From assembly GCA_947589605.1 (NCBI GenBank), contig CANQBR010000005.1:1-64000 (forward strand): DNA of 64,000 nucleotides, in the 5' to 3' direction. Origin of the DNA: an uncultured Phascolarctobacterium sp. (GTDB lineage: Bacteria > Bacillota > Negativicutes > Acidaminococcales > Acidaminococcaceae). The position numbers were made by a program, and so were the translations under genes. Each line of letters begins with the position of its first letter. Positions within the stretch are counted from its first letter, which is position 1. Under the pieces are notes generated by a model. It was not told the origin of the DNA. It worked only from the letters and a program-made list of their open reading frames with translations, and did not search any database. Shown here in pieces: positions 50,917-60,003 of the stretch.

Positions 50917-51870
50917 TTATTTTACCAAATTGACGGGCTGACCTTTTAAATAAGCATCGATGTTGTCGAAAACGATGCGGGCCCGCTGCTTCAGAGCTTC
51001 CGCGGAAGCGAAGGCCACGTGGGGGGTGAGGACGGTGTTTTTAGCCGAGCAGAGAGGATGGTCTAAAGCCAGAGGCGGTTCTTTTTCGAAAACGTCGATG
51101 CCGGCTCCGCTCAAACGGCCGGCGTTGAGAGCGGCGGCCAGCGCAGCATTGTCCACCACGCCGCCCCGAGCGGTGTTGATGAGCACTGCCGTAGGTTTCA
51201 TCATAGCCAAACGCCGGGCGTCGATGAGGCCGGCAGTGGCGGCGGTCAAAGGCACGTGAAGGCTGAGGAAGTCGGCTTTTCGCAGCACTTCTTCCAAAGA
51301 AACGAAGTCTACGCCGGCTGCTTGCAGCTCGGGCTTGACGGTGCGGCTGTAGGCCAGCACTTTACAGCCGAAGGCCAGGGCCAGCGAGGCCACTTTGCTG
51401 CCGATGGCGCCGGTGCCGATGATGCCGAAGCATTTGCCGTAAAGTTCAAAGCCCACCAGACCGTCTTTGGTGCCGCCGCTGCGGGCGCGGCCATCGCAGG
51501 GCACGATGTTGCGGCAGACGGCGATGGCCAAGCCGAAGGTCAGCTCTGCCACCGCATTGGTGGAATAGCCCGCCGCATTGCACACGGTGAGACCTTTTTC
51601 CCGGGCAGCCGTTAAATCTACATGATCGGTGCCGGTGAAGGCGATGTCCAGCATCTTCAGCCCGGGGCAGCGGCGGATGAGCCCGGCGCTCAAAGGCTGG
51701 TTGGCCAGCATAAGGATGTTTGCGTCCTTGATGCGCTCTGAAAGTTTTTCTTCGTCGGTCTCTTTGCTCTCGTGATAGGTGAAACTGTGACCGGCGGCCA
51801 CAAAAGGCGCGGCCAGCTCATCGATATAAGAGCGGGGCACTCCCAAAGGTTCCATGCAGACGATGTTCAC
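50917..51870 (-). CDS. D-isomer specific 2-hydroxyacid dehydrogenase
   Basis: 317 residues from the GTG at 51870, which has AAGGAGG upstream; a longer frame to 51984 is open but lacks a ribosome site. NAD-binding motif GKCFGIIGTGAIGSKVASLALAFG, with VLAYSRT where the nucleotide-selecting acidic residue would be, suggesting NADP or mixed use. Catalytic Arg is in NTARGGVVDNAAL, Glu in IDVFEKEPP and His in LTPHVAF. Likely substrates are hydroxypyruvate/glycerate, lactate or phosphoglycerate-like acids; not assignable. It is divergent from purC. Confidence 0.9.
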   Translation of the reverse strand: MNIVCMEPLGVPRSYIDELAAPFVAAGHSFTYHESKETDEEKLSERIKDANILMLANQPLSAGLIRRCPGLKMLDIAFTGTDHVDLTAAREKGLTVCNAAGYSTNAVAELTFGLAIAVCRNIVPCDGRARSGGTKDGLVGFELYGKCFGIIGTGAIGSKVASLALAFGCKVLAYSRTVKPELQAAGVDFVSLEEVLRKADFLSLHVPLTAATAGLIDARRLAMMKPTAVLINTARGGVVDNAALAAALNAGRLSGAGIDVFEKEPPLALDHPLCSAKNTVLTPHVAFASAEALKQRARIVFDNIDAYLKGQPVNLVK

Positions 51871-51977
51871 GGTGACAGCCTCCTTGTTTTGCAAAATGAA
51901 AAATTTTCTGTAGTTATGATAGCATAGGCGGCGGGGAAAGTAAAGGCGGGCGGGGCCCGGCGGCGGGGCGAAAATCA

Positions 51978-52006
51978 TTGACAAGGAGAGGCAAAAAAAG
52001 TAAACT
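51978..52006 (+). promoter_or_regulatory. purC promoter
   Basis: -35 TTGACA (perfect), 17-base spacer, -10 TAAACT. About 75 bases upstream of the purC start. No purine riboswitch-like fold is seen in the short leader. Confidence 0.75.
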
Positions 52007-52080
52007 ATGAGAGTAGGCGAGAAGGCTTGCCTATGAACGATGAAAACGAAAGCAGCTCAGAGCAGGAAAGAGGTAGCGCA

Positions 52081-52785
52081 ATGGCAGAACTGTTATACGA
52101 AGGCAAGGCCAAAAAGGTCTTCGCCACCGCCGATCCCGACAAGGTCATCATGTATTATAAGGATGATGCCACCGCCTTCAACGGTTTGAAGAAGGGCACC
52201 ATCATGGACAAGGGCGTGATGAACAACACCATCACCAGTTTCTTCTTCGATCTTTTGGCCAAGGCCGGCATCCCTCATCATCAGCTGGAAAAACTTTCGG
52301 AACGGGAGGCCCTCTGCGTCAAAGTGAAGATCATTCCCTTAGAAGTCATCACCCGCAACATCGCCGCCGGCAGTTTGGCCAAGAAGATGGGCGTGGCCGA
52401 AGGTCTCGTTTTGCAAAAACCCATCATCGAGCTGTGCTATAAAAACGACGAATTGGGCGACCCCATGATCAACGACGATTATCCCGCTGCCTTCGGCTTC
52501 GCCACGGATGAGCAGGTGCAGCAATGCAAGGCGCTGGCTTTGAAGATCAACAAAGTTTTGAAAGAATTCTTGGCCGAGAGGAAGATCCGTTTGGTGGACT
52601 TCAAACTGGAATTCGGCACCGATAGTCAGGGCAGAGTGCTGCTGGCCGACGAGATCACCCCGGACACCTGCCGCTTCTGGGATTGGGACACCAACGAGAA
52701 GCTGGACAAGGACCGCTTCCGCCGCGACTTGGGCAATGTAGAAGAAGCCTATCAGGAGATCATCCGCCGCATCACCGGCAAATAA
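52081..52785 (+). CDS. purC: Phosphoribosylaminoimidazole-succinocarboxamide synthase
   Basis: 234 residues from the ATG at 52081; upstream in-frame ATG at 52027 would add 18 polar residues of no homology. It joins aspartate to CAIR in purine synthesis, using ATP. The start [32 protein letters not shown] is typical; then [49 protein letters not shown] and [16 protein letters not shown]. It stands alone, not in a pur cluster, with its own promoter and terminator. Confidence 0.95.
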   Translation: MAELLYEGKAKKVFATADPDKVIMYYKDDATAFNGLKKGTIMDKGVMNNTITSFFFDLLAKAGIPHHQLEKLSEREALCVKVKIIPLEVITRNIAAGSLAKKMGVAEGLVLQKPIIELCYKNDELGDPMINDDYPAAFGFATDEQVQQCKALALKINKVLKEFLAERKIRLVDFKLEFGTDSQGRVLLADEITPDTCRFWDWDTNEKLDKDRFRRDLGNVEEAYQEIIRRITGK

Positions 52786-52810
52786 GAAAAAATTTTCGGC
52801 GCCATAGAAA

Positions 52811-52848
52811 AGGCCGCTCTGTTCTCGGAGCGGCCTCGATCTTTTTTT
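52811..52848 (+). terminator. Terminator after purC
   Basis: 9-bp perfect stem AGGCCGCTC / GAGCGGCCT with 8-base loop, then CGATCTTTTTTT. Confidence 0.85.
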
Positions 52849-52859
52849 GAAAAGTTTTT

Positions 52860-53900
52860 CTACTTTAAATAGATGTATTTTTCCCGGCGTTCGACGACGC
52901 GGCCGATGAGGGCGGCCTCGGCGGTCTCGGGGTGAAGGTGAAGTTCATGCAAGCAGGCTTCGGCCTCTTTTTCGGGGAGGGCACAGCACAGGCCGCCGCC
53001 GGTCTGAGGGTCGTAGCAGATATCTGCGAGCGCCCTATCGATGGTCGCCGCTTCTACATGAGAGGCGGCGAAGTCGCGGTTGCGGTAGGCGCCGGCGGGG
53101 ATGAAGCCCATCCGCGCGAAGTCCAAAGCTTCTGCTTGATAGGGAAGAGCTGACGCATCCAACAACACAGAGCAGCCGCCTGCTCTGGCCAATTCCAAAG
53201 TGTGGCCTAAAAGGCCGAAACCGGTGATGTCGGTGCAGGCATGAACGCCGTGATCTTGCAAAACGTCTCGGGCGGTCTTATTGAGCCGAGCCATGCGGCC
53301 GTAAACTTTTTTTAAAACGTCGGCTGCCACCAGCTCTCCTTGAGCGGCAACAGTGATGATGCCGCTGCCCAGGGCCTTGGTGAGGATGAGCGCATCCCCC
53401 GGCCGAGCACCGCCGTTGGTCCAAAGTGAATCTTTTTTTACGCAGCCCCACACCGCCAAACCGTAGAGAGGCGTGTCGGAAAAAACGGTGTGGCCTCCCG
53501 CTAAAAGAGCGCCGGCGGCCCGCACCCGCTCGGCTCCTCCGGCGACGATGGCCCGCACCGTTTCTTTGGAGAGGCTCTCGGGCACGGCCAAAATGTTCAA
53601 AGCCAGCCGCGGTTCTCCTCCCATGGCGTAGATATCGCTCAAAGCGTTGGCGGCGGCGATCTGCCCGTATAAATAAGGATCGGCTACCGGGGGCGGGAAG
53701 AAATCGGTGGTGGCCACCAGCACTTCTTCGCCGCATAACTCATAGGCGGCGGCGTCGTCGCTATGATCAAAGCCCACCAAGAGGCGGGGGTCCTTCTGCT
53801 TTTGCAGGCCGACTAAAATTTCTCCCAAGGCAGCGGCCCCCATTTTGGCGGCGCAGCCTGCGCAGGCGGAAAAAGAAGAAAGTTCGGTTTTTTTCATCAT
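52860..53900 (-). CDS. selD: Selenide, water dikinase (selenophosphate synthetase)
   Basis: 346 residues. Makes selenophosphate, the Se donor for selenocysteine, selenouridine and Se-cofactor synthesis. The active-site stretch FSACAGCAAKMG gives Cys16 where E. coli SelD has Cys17, and Lys19 as the essential Lys; the second E. coli Cys is Ala here and no UGA codon replaces Cys, so it is the Cys form, not selenoprotein. Other motifs: TTDFFPPPVADPYLYGQIAAANALSDIYAMGG, NILAVPESL, AGGHTVFSDTPLYGLAV, TGFGLLGHTLELA and CYDPQTGGGL. It is last in the yedE-yedF-DUF3343-selD run. Confidence 0.95.
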   Translation of the reverse strand: MMKKTELSSFSACAGCAAKMGAAALGEILVGLQKQKDPRLLVGFDHSDDAAAYELCGEEVLVATTDFFPPPVADPYLYGQIAAANALSDIYAMGGEPRLALNILAVPESLSKETVRAIVAGGAERVRAAGALLAGGHTVFSDTPLYGLAVWGCVKKDSLWTNGGARPGDALILTKALGSGIITVAAQGELVAADVLKKVYGRMARLNKTARDVLQDHGVHACTDITGFGLLGHTLELARAGGCSVLLDASALPYQAEALDFARMGFIPAGAYRNRDFAASHVEAATIDRALADICYDPQTGGGLCCALPEKEAEACLHELHLHPETAEAALIGRVVERREKYIYLK

Positions 53901-54157
53901 CAGGGCTCCTCGTGCTCGTCGCGATCGTAAATAAGGTGATATTTTTCCCCTTCTATTTTATAGATCGATTCTACTCCCGCGGGGATAGGACCGGGATAAA
54001 AGAACTTTTCTTCTCCTTCATAATAGGCGCAGGTGCCGCAGCCGGAAGAGAGAGAGCGGGGCACCGGGGCCAATTTCACCGGCCACTTTTTTTGAGCGCA
54101 GGCTTTGGCGCAGGCGAGGGCGGCGAAGTGAGATTCGAAAGTGGCAAGATACTTCAT
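53900..54157 (-). CDS. DUF3343 family protein (putative Se/S-carrier-like)
   Basis: 85 residues. MKYLATFESHFAALACAKACA at the start, PVPRSLSSGCGTCAYYE in the middle: the P-R-x-L-S-S-G-C-G motif is that of DUF3343, found in selenium and sulfur loci. The two Cys of SGCGTC are good candidates for carrying Se or S. It overlaps both neighbours by a few bases, so it is part of one transcript with selD. Confidence 0.88.
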   Translation of the reverse strand: MKYLATFESHFAALACAKACAQKKWPVKLAPVPRSLSSGCGTCAYYEGEEKFFYPGPIPAGVESIYKIEGEKYHLIYDRDEHEEP

Positions 54158-54375
54158 GTGTCCGCCTCTTTTTTAAATAAACGCAGTTCGAAAGCTTCGC
54201 CTTCGGCGGCTATCTCTACCCGATAACCTTGATACTGACCGTAGCGAAGACAATTTTCTTTGGCTGCCCCGTTATCTACGATGATGACGTATTCATCTTC
54301 GCCTTTGACGAGGGCCCGGCGCAGCAAGAGCACCGGTTCGGGGCAGGAGAGGCCCCGGGCGTCGATCTTTTTCAT
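54154..54375 (-). CDS. yedF: TusA/YedF-family sulfurtransferase
   Basis: 73 residues. The signature KKIDARGLSCPEPVLLLRRAL contains the CPxP motif with the sulfur- or selenium-carrying Cys; the rest folds as a beta-alpha-beta domain with VIIVDNGAAKENCLRY. In selenium loci this protein is thought to move Se to SelD. The YedF symbol is used because of the YedE and selD neighbours. Overlaps yedE and the DUF3343 gene by 4 bases each. Confidence 0.88.
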   Translation of the reverse strand: MKKIDARGLSCPEPVLLLRRALVKGEDEYVIIVDNGAAKENCLRYGQYQGYRVEIAAEGEAFELRLFKKEADT

Positions 54376-55451
54376 AGCGACCGATCCTTTCCGTAAGTGT
54401 TGAAGCAGGCGATGGCGAAAGTTATCACTAAACCTATGACCACCGCTGCCTTGCCGTTTAAAGTGGGGCCGGCGGCAGAGGCGGCCAAACCGAAATTATG
54501 AGCGCAGGCGCTGCCTGCAGCCAAGCCCAAAACAGCGGCGGCGCTGTCGGCTGCTCCTTCCCCGGCCAGCACCAGCTGGCGCAGAGGGCAGCCGCCCAAG
54601 AGCAGGCAGGCAAAGCCGGCCAAGCCGAGGCCCAAAGCATTCCAAAGGGCGTCGTTGTGAGCGATGGGCTGACCTTCAAAGCCCAAATGAAAGAAAATTT
54701 TGCCGGTGAAGGCGCCCAAGAGCAAGTTGCTCAGCAGAGCACCCAAGAAAATGGCGCAGAAAGCTTTCAGCAAACGGCCGTCTTTAAAAAGCAGCCAGTC
54801 TCTGATGCCGCCTACGAAGCAGAGGCGGCCCCGTTGCGCCGCTGCCCCGGCCGCAAGACCCATGGCCAAACTTGCAACAACGGGAGCATGCAGGGAGCCT
54901 GGCCCGTTTTTGCTGAAATGGATGAAAGCCGGGTGCAGAAAAAGAAGGATCAGCAGGCCCACCTGGACGAGGCTCAGCCAGCTGCCCTCCAAAAAAGTTG
55001 CTTTATACGCCCGCTGCAGGCTGTAGCCTCTGTTCAAAAAGAAAACGCCGGCCGCGATGCCCGCAGCAAAACCCGCCAAGCCTGCCACGGCGTTGAGGTC
55101 GCCGCCTGCCAGCCGCAACACCATGCGCAGAGGGCAGCCCAAAAACATCAGGCAGCCGACCATGGCCCAAAAGCCCAGCACGAAGCGGGTGAGAGGAGCG
55201 CTACCTCCTTTGGGCCTGAATTCTCCCCGATAAAGAGCCAGAAGAAAACTGCCTAAGACGATGCCGCACACTTCGGGGCGGATGTAGCTCGCGGCAGCTG
55301 CGCCGTGAAGGCCCAGAGCGCCCACGGTGTCGCGGATGAAGCAGGCCAAACAAAGGCCCATGTTGCCCGGATTGCCCAAAGCCGTCAGGACGCCGGCCCC
55401 TGCGCCTAAACAGCCCGCCGCCAAGATGAAGGGAAATTTATCTTTGTCCAT
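54372..55451 (-). CDS. yedE: YedE-family selenium/sulfur-related membrane protein
   Basis: 359 residues from the ATG at 55451 (AAGAAGG upstream); the frame opens far earlier but those residues are not membrane-like. About nine membrane segments. The family features are two Cys-containing repeats: GNMGLCLACFIRD and MFLGCPLRMVLRLAGGD in the first half, QRGRLCFVGGIRDWLLFKDG and LLGGCPLRQLVLAGEG in the second. YedE homologues next to yedF/selD are thought to transport selenium compounds or sulfur. The four Cys sites suit a thiol-relay channel. Confidence 0.9.
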   Translation of the reverse strand: MDKDKFPFILAAGCLGAGAGVLTALGNPGNMGLCLACFIRDTVGALGLHGAAAASYIRPEVCGIVLGSFLLALYRGEFRPKGGSAPLTRFVLGFWAMVGCLMFLGCPLRMVLRLAGGDLNAVAGLAGFAAGIAAGVFFLNRGYSLQRAYKATFLEGSWLSLVQVGLLILLFLHPAFIHFSKNGPGSLHAPVVASLAMGLAAGAAAQRGRLCFVGGIRDWLLFKDGRLLKAFCAIFLGALLSNLLLGAFTGKIFFHLGFEGQPIAHNDALWNALGLGLAGFACLLLGGCPLRQLVLAGEGAADSAAAVLGLAAGSACAHNFGLAASAAGPTLNGKAAVVIGLVITFAIACFNTYGKDRSL

Positions 55452-55606
55452 TTGCGCAGCCTTCTTTCTTTTTGCGATCTGCCGCGAAGAAGCGGCCCGG
55501 TCTTTTTCATTATAACAAGTAAAAGCGTTCATCGCAATCGGGATGTACGCTCTGCGGGCCGCTGTGTTATAATTTAGAGAAAGAGAAAAGAAAGAGAGGA
55601 AGAGCC

Positions 55607-56779
55607 GTGGCCGTTTATCTGGACAACGCCAGCACCACATTCCCCAAACCGGCCTGCGTGGCCGAGGCGGTGTATAAATATCTCACCGAAGTCGGCGGCA
55701 ACGGACAGCGGGGCGATCATGCTCTCAGTTATGCCGCCGACGAGCTCCTCTATAACTGCCGCTGCCGTTTGGCCGAAATTTTTCACGCGGAAGCTCCTCA
55801 ACAGGTCATCTTCACCAAAAACGTGACCGAAGCTTTGAACTTATTTCTCTTCGGCCTTTTGCAGCCGAATGATCACGTTTTGCTCTCGCCTTTAGAGCAC
55901 AATGCTGTGTTGCGTCCGCTGGAGCTGCTGCGCTCGCGGGGCGTCACCTACAGCTTTTTGCCCTGCGCCCCCGACGGCCTGCTCTTGCTGGATGAACTGG
56001 ATGCTTATGTGCAAGAAAATACGGTGCTCCTTTTGGTCAATCACGCCAGCAATGTGTGCGGCACCGTGCAGCCTTTAGAAGAATTGGCCGCTTTCTGCTG
56101 CCGTCACCGGTTGCTTTTTGCGGTGGACGCGGCCCAAAGCGCCGGCCTCGTGCCCATCGACATGAAAAAATCACAGTTGGCGGCCCTCGCCTTCACCGGC
56201 CACAAAGCCCTCTTGGGGCCCATGGGCACCGGCGGCCTCATCCTTTCAGGAGAGATCGGCCGCCGTCTGCAGCCTCTCATCGCCGGCGGCACCGGCAGCA
56301 AGAGCCACCTCTACACCATGCCGGACTTTCTTCCCGATCGTTTGGAGGCGGGGACTCTCAATCTGCCGGGGCTGGCAGGGCTGTATGCCGCCCTCGGTTG
56401 GCTGGAGAAAGCGGGGATAGACGCGATCAGAGAAAAAGAACTCGCCCTCACTCAACTTTTTTTAGAAGGCTTACGGCCCTTGGAAGAAGAAAAAAAGCTC
56501 GTCATCTTGGGACGGAAAGACTGCCGCAAACGTTTAGGCGTGGTGTCCGTCCGTCTTTTAAAAAAAGATCAAGCTTTGGCGGCCCAGGCTTTGGCTCAAG
56601 ACTACGGCATCTATACCCGCGTGGGCCTTCACTGCGCTCCCGCCGCCCACAAAGCTTTGGGAAGTTTTCCCGAAGGGAGCATCCGCTTTTCTTTCGGCAA
56701 TTTTAACAGCGAGGAAGATGTGAGGGCCGCCCTGAAAGCTTTAGGCGAACTTTGCCGCCCCCTTTTTCCGTTCAACTAA
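55607..56779 (+). CDS. Cysteine desulfurase-like class V aminotransferase (selenium locus)
   Basis: 390 residues from the GTG at 55607 (GAGAGGA upstream). PLP enzyme of the IscS/Csd type: YLDNASTTFPKPACVAEAV, the catalytic-lysine region AFTGHKALLGPMGTGGLILS, and the active-site Cys in VGLHCAPAAHKALG near residue 354. It lies divergent from yedE, suggesting it supplies Se or S from selenocysteine/cysteine to the YedF-SelD pathway. The -10-like TATAAT at 55568-55573 is 34 bases upstream. Class II desulfurase (SufS type) is as likely as IscS type. Confidence 0.85.
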   Translation: MAVYLDNASTTFPKPACVAEAVYKYLTEVGGNGQRGDHALSYAADELLYNCRCRLAEIFHAEAPQQVIFTKNVTEALNLFLFGLLQPNDHVLLSPLEHNAVLRPLELLRSRGVTYSFLPCAPDGLLLLDELDAYVQENTVLLLVNHASNVCGTVQPLEELAAFCCRHRLLFAVDAAQSAGLVPIDMKKSQLAALAFTGHKALLGPMGTGGLILSGEIGRRLQPLIAGGTGSKSHLYTMPDFLPDRLEAGTLNLPGLAGLYAALGWLEKAGIDAIREKELALTQLFLEGLRPLEEEKKLVILGRKDCRKRLGVVSVRLLKKDQALAAQALAQDYGIYTRVGLHCAPAAHKALGSFPEGSIRFSFGNFNSEEDVRAALKALGELCRPLFPFN

Positions 56780-56799
56780 AAACGCTTTGAGAAAAAAAG

Positions 56800-56830
56800 A
56801 GAGCCTCGGCCCTAAGGTCGAGGCTCTTTT
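56800..56830. terminator. Bidirectional terminator between the desulfurase-like and MFS genes
   Basis: 9-bp stem AGAGCCTCG / CGAGGCTCT (56800-56808 with 56819-56827), then TTTT; the minus strand also has a T-run, serving convergent genes. Confidence 0.85.
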
Positions 56831-56847
56831 GTCGTTGCGAAAAAATT

Positions 56848-58062
56848 TTATATATTGCGTATCTTCAAATGATGGCGGCTCCACACCAAGACGCTGATCA
56901 AAGCCAGCACCGCTCCGCTGAAGAAGTAAAGGCTGCGGAGGGGGAGCCAAGTGCCGATGGCTCCGCCCAAAAGAGGGCCGATCATGGAGCCGAACTGTTG
57001 GGCACTGAACATGTAGCCGAAGCAGCGGCCCCGTTCGCTTGAGGCGGAATTTTGCGCCAGCACTGCGCTCAAAGAGGGGTTGATGCCGGCGAAGCACATG
57101 CCGTAGCAGAAATTGGCGCAGGCAAAGAGCCACAAAGTGTCGGGCAGAGCTACCACACAGGCCAGCAGGCCGCTCGCAGCGGTGGCCAGACCCAAACTGA
57201 GATAAAAGCCCCGCCGCTGACCGAAGCGGCCCCAAAAAGGAGCGGTGAGGGCGCTGGCCAGCCCCATCAAAGAGAAAACGGCGCCGGAGAGGAACATGAT
57301 GTTCTCCGAGCTGTGGTTCAATTCTTCCACATATAGAGCCAGCACCGGCTGGATGAGCAGGATGACCATCTGCACCATGGCTACATAAAGCAGCATCTCC
57401 CGCACCAGCGGACGTTTCAACAGAGGCACGCCGGTATCGATGCTCTCTTTGTAATTTTTGGAAGGTTCGTTGGACTTGGCCGGCTGCTTGGGCGGTTCGG
57501 GCACGAAGAGGAAGAAGATGAGAGTGATGAGAAAGAGGAGGGAGCCGGCCACGAAGAAGGAAGTCCTCATCCCCACCAAAGTGGCCAAAGTGCCGCCGAT
57601 GAGGGGACCGATGATGCTGCCGGTGATGTTGGCCGCCTGCATGATGCCCAAGCTCTGGCCCAATTTATCCATGGGCACGGTGGAAGTGCAGATAGTGAGG
57701 CACACGGACCACAGCCCCGCAGCAAAGCCCTGCAGGGCCCGCACCAAAAACATTTGAAAAGGAGAGGCCACCAAGCCGCCTAAAAAATAAGAAAGGGCCA
57801 GCCCTAAACTGGAGCGGATGGCCATCAGTTTTTTGCCCCGGGTATCGGCCATCTTGCCCCAGACGGGCGCCATGATGCTGCCGATGAGGAAGGTGACGGA
57901 AAAGACCAGGCCGGTCCAAAGTTTTACATCTTCAGCCGCCACTCCCAGCTCCCGCAGCAAATACATGGGGAGAAAGGGGATGAGCATGGTGTAGCCGGCG
58001 CTCATCATCACCACATTGGCGGTGAGGATGGCCAAAATAACTTTCCAATTTTTGCTGTGCAT
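56848..58062 (-). CDS. MFS-family drug/sugar efflux transporter
   Basis: 404 residues from the ATG at 58062 (GGAAAG upstream); the longer frame to 58266 is not coding-like. Twelve membrane segments in two halves. MFS motif A is GKMADTRGKKLMAIR near residues 74-88, and GRFGQRRGFYLSLGLA in the second half. DHA1-type drug efflux layout. It is next to an ArsR gene on the same strand, so the pair is probably regulated together, but the substrate is unknown. Confidence 0.88.
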   Translation of the reverse strand: MHSKNWKVILAILTANVVMMSAGYTMLIPFLPMYLLRELGVAAEDVKLWTGLVFSVTFLIGSIMAPVWGKMADTRGKKLMAIRSSLGLALSYFLGGLVASPFQMFLVRALQGFAAGLWSVCLTICTSTVPMDKLGQSLGIMQAANITGSIIGPLIGGTLATLVGMRTSFFVAGSLLFLITLIFFLFVPEPPKQPAKSNEPSKNYKESIDTGVPLLKRPLVREMLLYVAMVQMVILLIQPVLALYVEELNHSSENIMFLSGAVFSLMGLASALTAPFWGRFGQRRGFYLSLGLATAASGLLACVVALPDTLWLFACANFCYGMCFAGINPSLSAVLAQNSASSERGRCFGYMFSAQQFGSMIGPLLGGAIGTWLPLRSLYFFSGAVLALISVLVWSRHHLKIRNI

Positions 58063-58188
58063 AAAGTCACTAACTTTCCGAGAGCGAAAATTTTTCGTCG
58101 CTCTTTTTATTTTCTTATCGACAATTTGGCAAAAGGTTGCGGCGAAAGGCGAAGGGAGAAACGGCTCTGCCGCCGGGAAAAACCGAGA

Positions 58189-58206
58189 ACCGCAGCGAAA
58201 GCTGCG
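58189..58206 (-). terminator. Hairpin between arsR and the MFS gene
   Basis: Perfect 7-bp stem CCGCAGC / GCTGCGG with GAAA tetraloop; minus strand followed by TTCTCGGTTTTT. It could be a partial terminator. Confidence 0.45.
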
Positions 58207-58235
58207 GCCGAAAAAAGGGATATTCGCAAAAACAG

Positions 58236-58526
58236 TCAAAGAGACTTGCTCAAAGGCTTCAGCCATTTGCGGGCGGCCTTGATGTTCTCTTTGCTCAAAC
58301 TGTAGAGCATGTTGCGCCCCTGTTTGCGGCAGCTCACCAAGTTGGCTCGGCAGAGGATAGTCATATGATAGGAGAGAGTGGACTGGCCGATGCCCGTCTT
58401 GCTCTGCAGGGCTCCCGCATGCAGGGGCCCCGCGGCCAAAAGCTCCACGATCTTCAACCTGCTGCCGTCGCCCAAGGCTTTGAACAGAGCGGCCGCTTCT
58501 TCACGCTCGCACATAGGGGAAGCCAT
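58236..58526 (-). CDS. ArsR-family winged-helix repressor
   Basis: 96 residues. Helix-turn-helix LFKALGDGSRLKIVELLAAGPLHAGALQSKTGIGQSTLSYHMTILCRANLVSCRKQGRNMLYSL is the ArsR pattern. A few Cys (about residues 6, 58 and 65) are not in the ELCVCDL position used for arsenic, so the metal or signal is unknown. It is followed by the MFS gene and has its own promoter at 58553-58582. The start MASPMCE allows the second ATG too. Confidence 0.9.
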   Translation of the reverse strand: MASPMCEREEAAALFKALGDGSRLKIVELLAAGPLHAGALQSKTGIGQSTLSYHMTILCRANLVSCRKQGRNMLYSLSKENIKAARKWLKPLSKSL

Positions 58527-58552
58527 CCTTTCGCAAGTTCGGTCGTATCGTA

Positions 58553-58582
58553 ATTATAAGGCCGATGACCTGTTGCGGTCAA
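58553..58582 (-). promoter_or_regulatory. arsR promoter
   Basis: Minus strand: -35 TTGACC (58577-58582), 18-base spacer, -10 TATAAT (58553-58558). The ATTACGATACGA stretch after the -10 may hold the ArsR operator. Confidence 0.75.
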
Positions 58583-58585
58583 GGC

Positions 58586-59248
58586 TCAATACTTGCTGTT
58601 GTTCTCTTTCGCCCGGCGGCTGCTCAGCTCGGCCAATAGATCGGCGGGGCTGATGTTGTGGTAGGCCAGCAGCACCAAGCAGTGATACCACAGGTCGCTC
58701 ATCTCGTACACGACTTCGGAGGGGTTGTTGTTTTTGGAAGCGATGATGGTCTCGGCGCTCTCTTCGCCCACTTTTTTGAGGATCTTGTCCTGACCGGAGC
58801 TGAAAAGATATTTGGTGTAGCTTTTTTCGCCGCCGTGCTGCCGTTTCCACTGGATCACCCGATAGAGATCGGTCAGCACCTGAGGCAGGGCCGCCTCCTG
58901 CTGGACCGGCAGATCGGGAAGATGATAGAGGTCATTGAAGAAACAGCTGTATGCCCCGGTATGGCAGGCCACCCCCTTTTGCTCCACTTGCACCAAGAGG
59001 GCGTCGGCGTCGCAGTCGTATTTGATGCTCAAAACTTTTTGAGTGTTGCCGCTGGTGGCGCCTTTGTTCCACAATTCTTGCCGGCTGCGGCTGAAAAACC
59101 AAGTGCAGCCGCTCTCCAAAGTTTTTCGCAAAGATTCTTCGTTCATGTAGGCCAGCATCAGCACCGCCTTGGTCTTTGCGTCCTGAACTACGGCGGGGAG
59201 CAAACCTTTTTCGTCGAATTTCAATTTACTAAGATCGATCTGCATCAT
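58586..59248 (-). CDS. hisI: Bifunctional phosphoribosyl-AMP cyclohydrolase / phosphoribosyl-ATP pyrophosphatase
   Basis: 220 residues from the ATG at 59248, which overlaps the hisF stop (ATGA; GAGG upstream). Steps 2 and 3 of histidine synthesis. HisI (PRA-CH) domain: [53 protein letters not shown], then the metal-site [20 protein letters not shown]. The HisE (PRA-PH) domain follows at about residues 125-212 with [27 protein letters not shown] and [14 protein letters not shown]. The fused form is common in Firmicutes. Confidence 0.96.
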   Translation of the reverse strand: MMQIDLSKLKFDEKGLLPAVVQDAKTKAVLMLAYMNEESLRKTLESGCTWFFSRSRQELWNKGATSGNTQKVLSIKYDCDADALLVQVEQKGVACHTGAYSCFFNDLYHLPDLPVQQEAALPQVLTDLYRVIQWKRQHGGEKSYTKYLFSSGQDKILKKVGEESAETIIASKNNNPSEVVYEMSDLWYHCLVLLAYHNISPADLLAELSSRRAKENNSKY

Positions 59249-60003
59249 AATCTCACCTCGATGCCTCTTTGCCGCAGGTATTCTTTCACCTGGCGGATGG
59301 TAAATGTTTTGTAGTGAAAAACGGAAGCGGCCAGCACCGCATCGGCGCCGCCTTCCTTCAACACATCGTAAAAAGAAGCCAAACTGCCGGCCCCGCCGCT
59401 GGCGATGATCGGCACATTGACGGAACTGCTCACGGCCTTGGTGAGAGGGATGTCGTAACCGGCCTGAGTGCCGTCGCTGTCCATGCTGGTGAGCAAGATC
59501 TCGCCGGCGCCCAAGGCCACGGCTTCTTTGGCCCAGACTAAAGCGTCGATGCCTGTGGGCTTGCGGCCTCCCTCTACATAAACTTCCCAGCTGCCGGGGC
59601 CGCAGCGTTTGGCATCGATGGCCACCACTATGCATTGGCGGCCGAAGAGACGGGCGCCCTCGGCGATGAGTTGAGGCTCTCTTACGGCGGCGCTGTTCAA
59701 AGAGATCTTATCGGCCCCTGCCCGCAAAGCCCCGCGAATATCTTCGATGCTGCCTAAGCCGCCGCCCACGGTGAGGGGCATGAAGACTTCGCCGGCGGTG
59801 GCTCTTATCACGTCCAGCATGGCCTGCCGTCCTTCGTGAGTGGCGGTGATATCCAAAAACACCAGTTCGTCGGCGCCTTCTTTATCGTAGGCGGCCGCCC
59901 TTTCCACCGGGTCGCCGGCGTCCCGCAGCCCCACGAAGTTGGTGCCCTTCACTACTCGGCCCGCTTTTACGTCCAAACAGGGGATGATCCTTTTGGTCAA
60001 CAT
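59245..60003 (-). CDS. hisF: Imidazole glycerol phosphate synthase cyclase subunit
   Basis: 252 residues. TIM-barrel partner of HisH, forming imidazole glycerol phosphate and [36 protein letters not shown] at the start (catalytic Asp11), [29 protein letters not shown], and [21 protein letters not shown] with the second catalytic Asp. Overlaps hisA by 7 bases and hisI by 4. Confidence 0.97.
   Translation of the reverse strand: MLTKRIIPCLDVKAGRVVKGTNFVGLRDAGDPVERAAAYDKEGADELVFLDITATHEGRQAMLDVIRATAGEVFMPLTVGGGLGSIEDIRGALRAGADKISLNSAAVREPQLIAEGARLFGRQCIVVAIDAKRCGPGSWEVYVEGGRKPTGIDALVWAKEAVALGAGEILLTSMDSDGTQAGYDIPLTKAVSSSVNVPIIASGGAGSLASFYDVLKEGGADAVLAASVFHYKTFTIRQVKEYLRQRGIEVRL

Noticed and set aside
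52027-52080. Upstream ATG of purC
   Set aside because: Adds 18 polar residues absent from the family; the ATG at 52081 has a suitable ribosome site.
58085-58115. GAGCG...CGCTC hairpin followed by T-run on the plus strand
   Set aside because: No plus-strand gene ends there; likely chance pairing in an AT-rich spacer.
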